The notes: generated by a model from the sequence alone, not told the origin. A stretch of 64,000 nt of DNA from DATKCF01 sp035513345 (GCA_035513345.1 DATKCF010000188.1:62001-126000), one strand, 5' to 3'. Positions 27,432-35,705 are shown, counted from the stretch's first letter. Translations and numbers: made by a program.

Positions 27432-28640
27432 ATGACGAAGAAGCGCAGCCTGGCCGACCTTTCGGAGGCGGATGTCAGGGACAAGCGCGTTCTGCTGCGG
27501 GTCGATTTCAACGTACCGATCGACGACGGGCGAGTGACCGATGCTACACGCATCGAGGCGACACTGCCCACGCTGAGATACCTGACCGGGCACGGCGCGC
27601 GGACCATCGTCGTTTCACACCTCGGCAGACCGGACGGCAAGCGGAACCCGGCCATGTCGCTGGAGCCGGCCGCGCACAAGCTCGGGGAGCTGCTCGGTAC
27701 CCGGGTTGCGTTCGTCGACGACATTGCGGGTGACCGTGCCGCCGAAGCCATCGCGGCGATCGAGCCCGGTGGCGTGCTCGTTCTGCAGAACGTGCGCTTC
27801 GAGGCGGGCGAGGAGAAGAACGACGCATCGCTGGGGAAGCGGCTGGCCAGTCATGCTGACGTGTACGTGAACGATGCGTTCGGCACAGCGCACCGTGCAC
27901 ACGCGTCGACGGCGGCGGCACCCGAAGCGATGCGCGCGGCGGGCAAGCCAGCGGTAGCGGGATTCCTGATCGGCAGGGAACTGGAGTTCCTTGGTGGCGC
28001 ACTCGATACGCCCAGACGGCCATTCATTGCCATTCTCGGTGGTGCGAAGATCTCGGGCAAGATCGACGTGATCGAGGCGCTGCTGCCGCGTGTGGACCGG
28101 CTTCTGATCGGTGGCGCGATGGCGAACACGTTCTTCCGGGCGCTCGGTCTCGAGACCGGCCTGTCGCTCATCGAACCGGATCGCGTAGAAATGGCGTCGG
28201 CCCTGCTCGAGCGGTCGGCGTCGAAGCTGGTCCTGCCGTCCGATTGCGTGACCGCGCAGAAGGCCGAAGCCGGTGCCGAAAAGCAGACCGTAGCACGCGA
28301 CAACGTGCCGCCGGATGCCCGCATTCTCGACATCGGGCCCGCGACCGCCGGTGCTTTCGCCGAAGGCATCCACGCGGCGGGCACCGTACTCTGGAACGGA
28401 CCGATGGGCCTGTTCGAGATTCCCGATTTCGCTGCCGGCACGCTCGCCATTGCCGCTGCTTGCGCCCGCGCAACTACACATGGCGCGATCACAATCGCGG
28501 GTGGTGGAGATACCGCGGCGGCGCTCGAGGCGGCCGGCCTGGCCGGTGACATAACGCACGTGTCGACCGGCGGCGGCGCATCGCTCGAATTCCTCGAGGG
28601 CAGGGACCTGCCCGGCATCGCCGTGCTCGACGACGCCTGA
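27432..28640 (+). CDS. pgk: Phosphoglycerate kinase
   Basis: A 402-residue two-domain glycolytic kinase making ATP from 1,3-bisphosphoglycerate. Motifs: LLRVDFNVP, SHLGRPDGKRNP, QNVRFEAGEEKND, and VNDAFGTAHRAHAS in the N-domain; ILGGAKISGKID, WNGPMGLFE, and AGGGDTAAA near the nucleotide site. ATG at 27432 (MTKKRSLADL) was preferred over one 30 codons upstream, which lies within the terminator hairpin region. tpiA follows after 20 bases; gap lies upstream beyond the zinc-ribbon gene. Confidence 0.97.
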   Translation: MTKKRSLADLSEADVRDKRVLLRVDFNVPIDDGRVTDATRIEATLPTLRYLTGHGARTIVVSHLGRPDGKRNPAMSLEPAAHKLGELLGTRVAFVDDIAGDRAAEAIAAIEPGGVLVLQNVRFEAGEEKNDASLGKRLASHADVYVNDAFGTAHRAHASTAAAPEAMRAAGKPAVAGFLIGRELEFLGGALDTPRRPFIAILGGAKISGKIDVIEALLPRVDRLLIGGAMANTFFRALGLETGLSLIEPDRVEMASALLERSASKLVLPSDCVTAQKAEAGAEKQTVARDNVPPDARILDIGPATAGAFAEGIHAAGTVLWNGPMGLFEIPDFAAGTLAIAAACARATTHGAITIAGGGDTAAALEAAGLAGDITHVSTGGGASLEFLEGRDLPGIAVLDDA

Positions 28641-28660
28641 CAACCGGGAGAGGACATACG

Positions 28661-29425
28661 ATGGCCGACATCGCGCCGGTCCTGGCCGGCAACTGGAAAA
28701 TGCACATGGGGCCCGCCGAGGCGCACGCCTTCCTGGCCGAGTTCGCGGCTCGATCACCGGCGGCGAGCAACCGCAGAGTCTGGTTCTTCCCTCCTGCCGT
28801 ATCGATCGCGGCAGCGCTCGATGCGACCACCGAACGCACGGACCTGCTGATCGGCATCCAGAATATCCACTGGGAACCGAAGGGTGCGTTCACCGGTGAG
28901 ATCAGTGCACCCATGGCCGCCGCGGCCGGCGCCCGGCTGGCCCTCGTCGGCCATTCCGAGCGGCGTCACGTGTTCGGCGAGACGGACCACGAGGTCGGCT
29001 TGAAGGTACGCGCCGCGGTCGACGCCGGACTCGACGTCGTCGCCTGCATCGGTGAGACCCTGGATCAGCGCAGGGACGGTGCCCTTCAATCCGTCCTGTC
29101 CGCCCAGGTCGAGGCAGCTCTCGCGCACGTCCTGCCTGGCGAGGCTCGCCCCTTGGCGCTTGCCTATGAACCCGTGTGGGCCATTGGTACCGGTGTCAAT
29201 GCCACGCCCGCGGATGCGGCAGAGGCGCACGCATGGGTCCGAACCTGTGTCGCCAAACGGCTCGGTGACACGGTTGCCCGCTCGATTCCGATCCTCTATG
29301 GTGGATCGGTCAAGCCGGACAACGCCAGGGAACTGCTCACGGCGCCGGACGTGAACGGCCTCCTGGTCGGCGGCGCGAGTCTCGATCCGGACTCGTTCGC
29401 ACGCATCGTCGAGGCAGCCGGCTGA
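28661..29425 (+). CDS. tpiA: Triosephosphate isomerase
   Basis: A 254-residue TIM-barrel enzyme interconverting dihydroxyacetone phosphate and glyceraldehyde 3-phosphate. GNWKM (10-14) carries the catalytic Lys13; GHSERR the catalytic His; AYEPVWAIGTG the catalytic Glu; YGGSVKPDN binds phosphate. A good GGGAGAGGA ribosome site precedes ATG 28661. Co-transcribed with pgk, 20 bases away. Confidence 0.97.
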   Translation: MADIAPVLAGNWKMHMGPAEAHAFLAEFAARSPAASNRRVWFFPPAVSIAAALDATTERTDLLIGIQNIHWEPKGAFTGEISAPMAAAAGARLALVGHSERRHVFGETDHEVGLKVRAAVDAGLDVVACIGETLDQRRDGALQSVLSAQVEAALAHVLPGEARPLALAYEPVWAIGTGVNATPADAAEAHAWVRTCVAKRLGDTVARSIPILYGGSVKPDNARELLTAPDVNGLLVGGASLDPDSFARIVEAAG

Positions 29426-29453
29426 TACAGTCGTGGCGAACCACTCGACAGGA

Positions 29454-29482
29454 TTGACAAACCGGCTTGCCGCCGAGACCTT
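29454..29482 (+). promoter_or_regulatory. Weak candidate promoter for secG
   Basis: TTGACA (29454-29459), 17 bases, GACCTT (29477-29482). The -35 box is perfect but the -10 lacks the first T. secG could also be read from the pgk-tpiA transcript, since only 85 bases separate the genes. Confidence 0.4.
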
Positions 29483-29510
29483 CTGAAGCTGCGCAAATAC
29501 TCTGTCGGAG

Positions 29511-29897
29511 ATGGGGAACGTGTTCGGACTCCTGCTTGCACTCGTGATCATCGACGGGCTGCTGATGAGCGTCATTGTGCTCCTGCAGGCCGGCAAGGGC
29601 GAAGGTTTGGCCGCCATGGGCGGCGGTGGCGGCACAGTTGCCGATGGCGTGATGGGCGGCCGCCAGGCGGCCACGCTGCTCACCAAGGCCACGTGGATCA
29701 CCGGCGGGATCTTCCTGGGACTGCTCCTGGTGCTGTCGATCATGTCGTCGCAGGCGAGGACGCCTCAGTCCGTCCTGCAGCAGGAGTTCCGGAGCGCGCC
29801 GGCGCCGCTCGTGCCCGGCGCCGTGGATCCGACGGTGCCACCGACAACCGGTACCGGCCAGCCGCCGGCCGGAGGCGTGCCGGATACGACGGGCTGA
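29511..29897 (+). CDS. secG: Preprotein translocase subunit SecG
   Basis: A 128-residue inner-membrane protein of the SecYEG channel. Two membrane helices, at about residues 3-25 and 60-78, flank the SecG-typical loop VLLQAGKGEGLAAMGGGGG. The last 45 residues are a Pro/Thr/Gly-rich tail, longer than in E. coli. The ATG at 29511 is used, although the GGAG just before it is too close to act as its ribosome site, so the start could be the GTG at 29520. The tpiA-secG order is common. A strong hairpin follows the stop. Confidence 0.93.
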   Translation: MGNVFGLLLALVIIDGLLMSVIVLLQAGKGEGLAAMGGGGGTVADGVMGGRQAATLLTKATWITGGIFLGLLLVLSIMSSQARTPQSVLQQEFRSAPAPLVPGAVDPTVPPTTGTGQPPAGGVPDTTG

Positions 29898-29925
29898 AGG
29901 GCTCGAGCCGTCCCGATGAGCGAGC

Positions 29926-29959
29926 GGGAACCCCGGGAGCACTGGCTCGCGGGGTTCCC
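29926..29959 (+). terminator. Strong hairpin after secG, probable terminator
   Basis: GGGAACCCCG (29926-29935) pairs perfectly with CGGGGTTCCC (29950-29959); inside it GAGC (29937-29940) pairs with GCTC (29945-29948) around ACTG. No T-run follows, so it may need Rho or act as an RNA 3' stabiliser. Confidence 0.65.
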
Positions 29960-29971
29960 TGCATCGGGCGC

Positions 29972-30001
29972 TTGACGTCCGGTCACCGCAGTCCGCAACG
30001 T
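29972..30001 (+). promoter_or_regulatory. Candidate promoter for the 2-oxoacid dehydrogenase unit
   Basis: TTGACG (29972-29977), 18 bases, CAACGT (29996-30001), about 65 bases before the E1-beta start and just after the secG hairpin. The -10 box matches the local TA(A/G)CNT form except for its first base. Confidence 0.4.
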
Positions 30002-30066
30002 CGGCAGAGCGTGGCGAGTGCACGACAGGCTCGACACATCGCCTCATTCACTCCAGACGGCATTCG

Positions 30067-31164
30067 ATGGCGAAACGGAAGCAGCCGTCAGCGGGCGCCC
30101 GATCGCCACGCGATCGGACGGCGGGCGCGGCGAACGCGAGGGACGTGGTGCAGAAGCCCGAACACCTGCGCCACACGGACGAGGGACGCCCGGTCACGAT
30201 GCTCGAGGCGATCCGCGAAGCGCTGTGGGAGGAACTCGAGCGCGATCCCGATGTGTTCCTGATGGGCGAAGACATTGGCGCGTACGGTGGCGCGTTCAAG
30301 GTGACGGACGGGTTCCTCGATCGCTTCGGCCCGCAACGCGTGATCGATACGCCCATCAGCGAGGCCGGCTTCACGGGCGCCGCGGCTGGCGCCGCGCACA
30401 TGGGCATGCGGCCGGTTGTCGAGATGCAGTTCATGGATTTCGTGTCCTGCGCGTACGAGCCGCTCACCAACTACATCGCGACGTCACGTTGGCGGGGGGC
30501 CGGGCCTCTGCCGCTCGTGATACGCGGCCCGGTCGGCGGCGGCGTACGCGGCGGGCCGTTCCATTCGCAGAATCCCGAAATGGCCTTCTTCCACACGCCG
30601 GGGCTGAAAATCGTGTATCCTTCGACGGCGAGTGATGCGAAATCGCTGCTGAAGGCCGCGATCCGCGATGACGATCCCGTGCTCTTCTTCGAGCACAAGA
30701 AACTCTACCGGGCACCGTTTCTGCGTGAGACTTTGTCGCCCGATGGTCCGGTCGAACCGCTGGGTCGCGCACGCGTCCACCGGGAGGGCTCGGATCTCAC
30801 CATCGTGACGTATGGCGCGATGGTGCACGAGAGTCGGACGGCGGCGGATGCGCTCGCGGAAGACGGTCTGAGCGTCGAGATCATCGACCTGCGGACGCTC
30901 GTACCGCTCGATGAGGACGCGATCATCGACAGCGTGAAGAAGACGAACAGGCTGCTCGTCGTGCATGAGGACACGCGCACGGGCGGCATCGCCGGCGAGA
31001 TCGCGATGCGTGTGAGCGAACGGGCGTTCGAGTGGCTCGACGCCCCGATCCTGCGCGTCACGGCAATTGACACGCCGGTCCCGTACTCGCCTCCGCTCGA
31101 GGACTATTTCCTGCCGGGCCCGGGCGATATCGTGAATGCTGCGCGGTACCTCGCGAACTACTGA
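30067..31164 (+). CDS. 2-oxoacid dehydrogenase complex E1 component, beta subunit
   Basis: A 365-residue beta subunit of a heterotetrameric, thiamine-dependent E1 (pyruvate or branched-chain type). Core begins at VTMLEAIREALWEEL; hallmark blocks are FLMGEDIGAYGGAFKVTDG, RVIDTPISEAGFTGAAAG, and EMQFMDFVSCAYEPL. The C-terminal transketolase-like domain has VEIIDLRTLVPLDED and VPYSPPLEDYFLPG. About 40 Lys/Arg/Ala-rich residues precede the core, so a later start is possible. The alpha subunit, normally adjacent, is absent: upstream is secG, downstream the E2 gene. Pyruvate, 2-oxoglutarate or branched-chain specificity cannot be decided here. Confidence 0.93.
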   Translation: MAKRKQPSAGARSPRDRTAGAANARDVVQKPEHLRHTDEGRPVTMLEAIREALWEELERDPDVFLMGEDIGAYGGAFKVTDGFLDRFGPQRVIDTPISEAGFTGAAAGAAHMGMRPVVEMQFMDFVSCAYEPLTNYIATSRWRGAGPLPLVIRGPVGGGVRGGPFHSQNPEMAFFHTPGLKIVYPSTASDAKSLLKAAIRDDDPVLFFEHKKLYRAPFLRETLSPDGPVEPLGRARVHREGSDLTIVTYGAMVHESRTAADALAEDGLSVEIIDLRTLVPLDEDAIIDSVKKTNRLLVVHEDTRTGGIAGEIAMRVSERAFEWLDAPILRVTAIDTPVPYSPPLEDYFLPGPGDIVNAARYLANY

Positions 31165-31194
31165 ACCAACCGGATAGACGGTGGAGCGGAATCG

Positions 31195-32601
31195 ATGGCG
31201 AGAATCGAAGTTCCGATGCCCCAGATGGGCGAGTCCATTGCCGAGGGCACGGTCTCTCGGTGGATGAAGAAGGTCGGTGACGAGGTCACCCGCGACGAGC
31301 CGCTGCTCGAGATATCGACCGACAAGGTCGACGCGGAAATACCTTCGCCGGCAGCCGGCACTCTCGTCGAGATCGCGGTCGAGGAAGGACAGACCGTGGA
31401 GGTCGGGACCGTCGTCGGTTTCATTGAGACCGAGAAAGGCGCGGCCGCGAGCACGCCATCCGGTGATGGTGATGGTGACGACGGCGACAGCACGAAGGCG
31501 AAGGCGAAGTCCGAACCGGCGAAGTCCGAACCGGCGGCGAAGAGCGGACCGGCGGATGCGCCCGCGGCGAAAGCAGCGAAGGCCGAACCTGTCGCGTTGC
31601 CCGCGGCCGACGGCGATGGCGGTGACGAGACGGCCGACGATCGCCTCCGCCGACGGTCGACACCGCTGGTCCGTCGCATCGCTGAGGAGCACGATGTCGA
31701 CATTGCGGCTGTCGAGGGAACCGGACGCGCGGGCCGCGTGACGAAGAGCGACATCATGGCGTACCTCGAGACGCGCGAGGAGGAACCCTCGCCGGCGTCG
31801 GCGAAGCGGCCGGCCGGGACGCCCGCCCCGCCAGTGGGAGGCGACGGATTCTGGGACGTGTTCTACAGCCAGGTTCGGCATCCGGAGTTTTCACCACGTG
31901 CGGCAGATCGTGTCGAGCCGATGGACCGCATCCGCCGGCTTACGGCCGATCACATGGTCCGCGCGAAGCGGATCGCAGCGCACGTTCATTCGTTCATCGA
32001 GATCGACTTCACGCAGATCGACCGCGTCCGCCAGCAATCGAAAGCGGCGTGGGAGACGCAGGGCGCGCGGGTGAGCTACACCGCGTTCGTTGCATGGGCC
32101 TGCGCACGCGTGCTCCGCGAGTTCCCGATGGTGAACAGCACGGTGTCCGGTGACAGCGTGATATACCGCGGCGACATCAACATCGGTATCGCCGTCGACC
32201 TCGATCCCGGCCTGATCGTGCCCGTCATCCGCGGCGCGGACGAGTTGAACCTCGTCGGACTGGCGCGGCGCATCGTCGATCTTGCGACGCGCGCGCGGGA
32301 CCGCAAGCTGAAGCCGGACGAGATCCAGGGGGCGACGTTCTCGGTCACGAACCCCGGCGTCCTCGGCACACTCGTGGGCATGCCCATCATTCCGGAAGGC
32401 ACGGCAGCGATCCTGGGCACGGGCGCGATCGAGAAGAAGCCGGTCGTCATCGAAGCGGACGGCGCCGACTCGATCGCGATCCGGAAGCGAGCGCTGTTCT
32501 CGATCGGCTACGATCACCGCATCGTCGATGGCGCGGATGCGGCGAGGTTCCTTGCGAGGCTCAAGGAAACACTCGAGTCGTTCCCGGCGGACGCCGGCTG
32601 A
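31195..32601 (+). CDS. 2-oxoacid dehydrogenase complex E2 component (dihydrolipoyl acyltransferase)
   Basis: A 468-residue core enzyme of a 2-oxoacid dehydrogenase complex. One N-terminal lipoyl domain (about 1-80) carries the lipoylated Lys44 in EISTDKVDAEIPSP. An Ala/Lys/Pro/Glu-rich flexible linker follows (about 83-145). The peripheral-subunit-binding domain (about 158-195) has TPLVRRIAEEHDVD and GTGRAGRVTKSDI. The catalytic domain ends with YDHRIVDG (439-446), giving the acyltransferase His441 and Asp445. Lipoyl sequence and single-lipoyl layout look closest to succinyl or branched-chain types, but this is not decisive. lipB, which makes the lipoyl group, follows directly. Confidence 0.92.
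   Translation: MARIEVPMPQMGESIAEGTVSRWMKKVGDEVTRDEPLLEISTDKVDAEIPSPAAGTLVEIAVEEGQTVEVGTVVGFIETEKGAAASTPSGDGDGDDGDSTKAKAKSEPAKSEPAAKSGPADAPAAKAAKAEPVALPAADGDGGDETADDRLRRRSTPLVRRIAEEHDVDIAAVEGTGRAGRVTKSDIMAYLETREEEPSPASAKRPAGTPAPPVGGDGFWDVFYSQVRHPEFSPRAADRVEPMDRIRRLTADHMVRAKRIAAHVHSFIEIDFTQIDRVRQQSKAAWETQGARVSYTAFVAWACARVLREFPMVNSTVSGDSVIYRGDINIGIAVDLDPGLIVPVIRGADELNLVGLARRIVDLATRARDRKLKPDEIQGATFSVTNPGVLGTLVGMPIIPEGTAAILGTGAIEKKPVVIEADGADSIAIRKRALFSIGYDHRIVDGADAARFLARLKETLESFPADAG
31503..31532 (+). repeat. Tandem 15-base repeat within the E2 linker
   Basis: GGCGAAGTCCGAACC occurs twice in succession (31503-31517 and 31518-31532), in frame, encoding a repeated Lys-Ser-Glu-Pro-Ala unit in the flexible arm between lipoyl and binding domains. 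A likely slippage site for linker length. Confidence 0.85.
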
Positions 32602-32605
32602 GTCA

Positions 32606-33319
32606 ATGGTGCACGCGGTGGCGCCCGGTACATCGGGTACGGCGATGCCCGCGCGCACGCTCGAAGTCGAGTGGCTGGGCACGGTGCCGTACGCGGAGGC
32701 CGTCGAGTTGCAGCGCCAACTCGTCGATGCACGACGCGTGAACCATGTCGCGGACAGGCTGCTGCTGCTCGAGCACCCGCATGTCATCACGCTCGGTTCG
32801 TCCGCACGAGGCGACCACGTTCTGGTCGATGACGCCCAGAGAGCACTCCTCGGCATCGAGATCCACGACAGCGGCAGAGGCGGCGACGTCACCTACCATG
32901 GGCCCGGCCAGCTCGTGGGCTATCCGATCCTCGACCTGAAGCCGGACCGGACGGATCTGCACCGCTACGTACGCGATATCGAGGAGGTCCTGATTCGCGC
33001 GATCGCGGCTTTCGGTGTGGTTGGCGGGCGTCGTGACGGCTGTACCGGCGTGTGGGTGGGGAACCGCAAGATCGCGGCGATCGGCGTACGCGTTTCGAGC
33101 GGCTGGATCACGTCACACGGATTCGCGCTCAACGTCGACACGGACCTGCGGTTCTTCGATGCGATCGTGCCGTGCGGCATTCGCGACGGCGGCGTCACGT
33201 CGCTCGCCGAATGCGTGCCGGGTAGCGTGCCCATGGAGAGGGTGTGCGACACGGTCGCGGCCCGCTTCGCCGACGTCTTCGGACTGACGGCCGAACCGGT
33301 GCAGCGAAGTGTCTCCTGA
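32606..33319 (+). CDS. lipB: Octanoyltransferase LipB
   Basis: About 237 residues; moves octanoyl from acyl carrier protein to lipoyl domains such as that of the adjacent E2. Motifs: LLLLEHPHVITLG, GRGGDVTYHGPGQLVGYPI (substrate site), NRKIAAIGVR with the catalytic Lys, ITSHGFALNV, and the catalytic Cys in PCGIRDGGVTS. The start is uncertain: ATG 32606 lies five bases after the E2 stop; ATG 32645 begins closer to the fold. No strong ribosome site marks either. No lipA is in the window. It converges with rnhA, 42 bases away. Confidence 0.94.
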   Translation: MVHAVAPGTSGTAMPARTLEVEWLGTVPYAEAVELQRQLVDARRVNHVADRLLLLEHPHVITLGSSARGDHVLVDDAQRALLGIEIHDSGRGGDVTYHGPGQLVGYPILDLKPDRTDLHRYVRDIEEVLIRAIAAFGVVGGRRDGCTGVWVGNRKIAAIGVRVSSGWITSHGFALNVDTDLRFFDAIVPCGIRDGGVTSLAECVPGSVPMERVCDTVAARFADVFGLTAEPVQRSVS

Positions 33320-33361
33320 AGGGCACCAGCGTCGTGGCGCCAGTGGCTCGGCACGAACCAC

Positions 33362-33967
33362 TCAGCTCACGGTAGCAACGGGGCGCGCGGGGTCGAACGC
33401 GTCGTCGCCCGGTGCGATCCACTCGTTGAAGTCGAAGTACCGTTGGTGCTTCTCGCGCTCCTGTTCGAGCCACGCCTCGAAGCCGGATGTCACGAGACCT
33501 CGCGAGGCGTCCTGCTTGCGCGCCGCGCGCGTCGCCAGATGGTTCGCGTACTCGTTGTGCGGATGGCCGGCGTGTCCGCGGACCCACCGCCAGTCGACCT
33601 GATGCCTCGACGCTGCCGCAACCAGTCGCTTCCATAGCTCCGCGTTCTCGACCGGACCGGTCTTCCGTTTCCAGCCCCGCAGGACCCAGCCATGGATCCA
33701 CTCGCGCATACCCTTCACCAGGTACTGCGAGTCCGACGTGAACACGACACGGCACGGCCGCTTCAGGAGTGCCAGCCCTTCGATACCGCTCCGGATCGCC
33801 ATCCGGTTGTTCGTCGTGGCGGGTTCGGAGATCCAGTAGTCGCGCCGGACCCAGCGGCCGCCCTTCCAGTGTTCGACAAGGCCCGCGGCGCCGCCCGGCG
33901 AGTCCCGGTCGGTGAACTGCACGCCGAGGCAGGATTCATCGGCCCAGATGTAGACGATGGTGCTCAT
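33362..33967 (-). CDS. RNase HI-like protein with altered catalytic site
   Basis: A 201-residue protein clearly homologous to RNase HI: TTNNRM, TSDSQYLVKGMREW, RGWKRK, and WRWVRGHAGHPHNEYA align with the E. coli enzyme. Of the four catalytic carboxylates, Asp10 (WADES) and Asp79 (SDSQ) are present. The Glu equivalent to E. coli Glu48 is Ala57 (NNRMA), and the Asp equivalent to Asp134 is Asn142 (YANHLA). The GNPG loop after the first Asp is also lost (CLGVQF). A 50-residue C-terminal extension (FEAWLEQEREKHQRYF onward) has no counterpart in the short enzymes. Start ATG at 33967; an upstream in-frame start adds 42 residues that overlap the carA promoter. It may be a weakly active or binding-only relative. 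Confidence 0.85.
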   Translation of the reverse strand: MSTIVYIWADESCLGVQFTDRDSPGGAAGLVEHWKGGRWVRRDYWISEPATTNNRMAIRSGIEGLALLKRPCRVVFTSDSQYLVKGMREWIHGWVLRGWKRKTGPVENAELWKRLVAAASRHQVDWRWVRGHAGHPHNEYANHLATRAARKQDASRGLVTSGFEAWLEQEREKHQRYFDFNEWIAPGDDAFDPARPVATVS

Positions 33968-34035
33968 GGCAGAATCGTCGTTGCACGCGAGCTCGAACGC
34001 AATGATCCGCCGGCAGGACCCCGGGGAGTGTCGCC

Positions 34036-34063
34036 TTGACATCCTGTGGTTGCGCCGTAAATT
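34036..34063 (+). promoter_or_regulatory. Promoter of carA
   Basis: TTGACA (34036-34041), 16 bases, TAAATT (34058-34063). The carA ATG follows 35 bases after the -10 box, with no obvious ribosome site. I see no PyrR or arginine-repressor type element. Confidence 0.6.
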
Positions 34064-34098
34064 CGCGCCACCCTTTCGCTTGCGAGACTCCACAAACG

Positions 34099-35220
34099 AT
34101 GACCGAAGGTCGCGCCGGTTACATCCTTCTCGAAGATGGCGCCCGCTTCGATGGCGAACTGATGGGCGCGCCGGGCGAAACGCTCGGTGAAGCCGTCTTC
34201 AACACCTCGATGACGGGTTACCAGGAAGTCCTCACCGATCCGTCGTATGCCGGCCAGATCGTCACGATGACGTACCCGCTGATCGGCAACTACGGAGTCG
34301 TGCGTCAGGACGCCGAGTCCGGCCGCGTCCAGGTCGCCGGCTTCATCGTGCGCGAGCTCCCGCCGCGATTCAGCAACTGGCGGGCGGAGGGCGGCCTCGA
34401 GCAGTACCTGAGCGATGCCGGCATTGTCGGACTCAGTGACGTCGATACCCGGGCGCTCACGATCCACCTCCGCTCCCGTGGCGCGATGCGGGCGGCGATT
34501 GCACCCGCATCGACAGACACCGACGCGGTCATGCGACGGATCCAGGCGCACCCGAGGATGGAAGGCCTGGACCTCACGGTCGAGGTCTCGACTCCAGAGC
34601 CGTACGAAACGGCGGCCGCCGGCGACGAATCGTTCCACGTCCTGGCATACGATTTCGGCATCAAGCGGAACTCGCTGCGGCTGCTCGCGGAGCGCGGCTG
34701 CAGGATAACCACGCTGCCGTCCTCCGCGACGGCGGAGGAGATCGTCGAACGCGAGCCCGATGGCTTCTTCCTGTCCAACGGGCCTGGCGATCCGGAGGCT
34801 GTCGACCACGCGCTCCACGCGATCCGTCACCTCGCCGATCGCGGAGTGCCTGTCTTCGGGATCTGCCTCGGCCACCAGCTCGTGGCCCGGGCGTTCGGCG
34901 GAACCACATTCAAGCTCCTGTTCGGCCATCGCGCCGGGAACCATCCCGTGCGGCGTCTGTCGGACGGCGCGGTCGAGATCACCGCGCAGAATCACGGCTT
35001 CGCGGTACGACGAGGTGCGGGCGACGCGGTCGATGGCGCGCCGTCGCTGCGGGTCACACACGTGAACCTGAACGACCAGACGATGGAGGGTCTCGAACAC
35101 CGGGAGCACGCCGTGTTCAGCGTCCAGTACCACCCCGAGTCGGCGCCAGGCCCGCACGATTCCCGTTATCTGTTCGACAAGTTCGTCTCGGAAATGCGTC
35201 GAACCCAAACAGGCACTTGA
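34099..35220 (+). CDS. carA: Carbamoyl-phosphate synthase small subunit
   Basis: A 373-residue glutaminase subunit supplying ammonia to CarB for pyrimidine and arginine synthesis. The N-terminal domain has FNTSMTGYQEVLTDPSYAGQ; the class-I amidotransferase domain has catalytic Cys256 in FGICLGHQ and the His-Glu pair in QYHPESAPGPHDS. ATG 34099 (MTEGRAGY) was chosen over one 21 codons upstream that coincides with the -35 box. carB is not adjacent; the next gene encodes HU. The stop codon lies inside the next promoter's -35 box. Confidence 0.96.
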   Translation: MTEGRAGYILLEDGARFDGELMGAPGETLGEAVFNTSMTGYQEVLTDPSYAGQIVTMTYPLIGNYGVVRQDAESGRVQVAGFIVRELPPRFSNWRAEGGLEQYLSDAGIVGLSDVDTRALTIHLRSRGAMRAAIAPASTDTDAVMRRIQAHPRMEGLDLTVEVSTPEPYETAAAGDESFHVLAYDFGIKRNSLRLLAERGCRITTLPSSATAEEIVEREPDGFFLSNGPGDPEAVDHALHAIRHLADRGVPVFGICLGHQLVARAFGGTTFKLLFGHRAGNHPVRRLSDGAVEITAQNHGFAVRRGAGDAVDGAPSLRVTHVNLNDQTMEGLEHREHAVFSVQYHPESAPGPHDSRYLFDKFVSEMRRTQTGT

Positions 35221-35246
35221 CTTTAGCGATGTTTAGCCATTAACCT
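35217..35246 (+). promoter_or_regulatory. Promoter of the HU gene, overlapping the carA stop codon
   Basis: TTGACT (35217-35222), 18 bases, TAACCT (35241-35246). The carA TGA (35218-35220) is part of the -35 box. The transcript would carry a leader of about 150 bases before the HU start. Confidence 0.6.
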
Positions 35247-35262
35247 GAACGTCGCTTTCCAA

Positions 35263-35325
35263 GCCGATTCCGATCGGCGTCGTCGCTCCGCGAACGTCAT
35301 GCCCGCCGGCTCGAGGCCGCGGGCA
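35263..35325 (+). promoter_or_regulatory. Two hairpins in the HU leader
   Basis: GCCGAT (35263-35268) pairs with ATCGGC (35273-35278) around TCCG, and TGCCCGC (35300-35306) pairs with GCGGGCA (35319-35325). No T-run follows either. They may end carA transcripts or fold the HU leader; I recognise no known riboswitch. Confidence 0.4.
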
Positions 35326-35405
35326 GGTACGGGTGTCGATGGCTCGTCGCCAGGCTCCCGCGGGCCGGCCGCCGAACACGGAATACACTTCGAGCTGGAG
35401 GGAAC

Positions 35406-35705
35406 ATGACGAAAGCGGACCTGGTCGAGCAGGTTGCCGAGGCGATCGGCCCCGGAATCACGAAGAAGGACTGTGCGCTGGTCGTGGATGGTCTGCTGAA
35501 CGCGATCAAGAACGCGATGGCCGATCACGCGCACATCGAGATTCGCGGGTTCGGCACGTTCAAGGTCCGCAAGCGCAGGTCCAGGATGGCACGGAATCCG
35601 AGGACGGGCGATCCGGTCGAAGTGCCGGCCCGCGCGGTGCCCATCTTCAAACCGTCCAAGGACCTTCGCAACCAGGTTTCCGAGGGCATCCACGTTCCGG
35701 TGTAG
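35406..35705 (+). CDS. HU/IHF family DNA-binding protein
   Basis: A 99-residue nucleoid protein that binds and bends DNA as a dimer. The pattern is standard: MTKADLVEQVAEAIG start, the central IEIRGFGTFKVRKR, then the DNA-clasping arm RMARNPRTGDPVEVPA and FKPSKDLR. A strong GGAGGGAAC ribosome site precedes ATG 35406. Sequence does not separate HU from IHF here. It has its own promoter and a structured leader, and a terminator-like hairpin follows. Confidence 0.95.
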   Translation: MTKADLVEQVAEAIGPGITKKDCALVVDGLLNAIKNAMADHAHIEIRGFGTFKVRKRRSRMARNPRTGDPVEVPARAVPIFKPSKDLRNQVSEGIHVPV

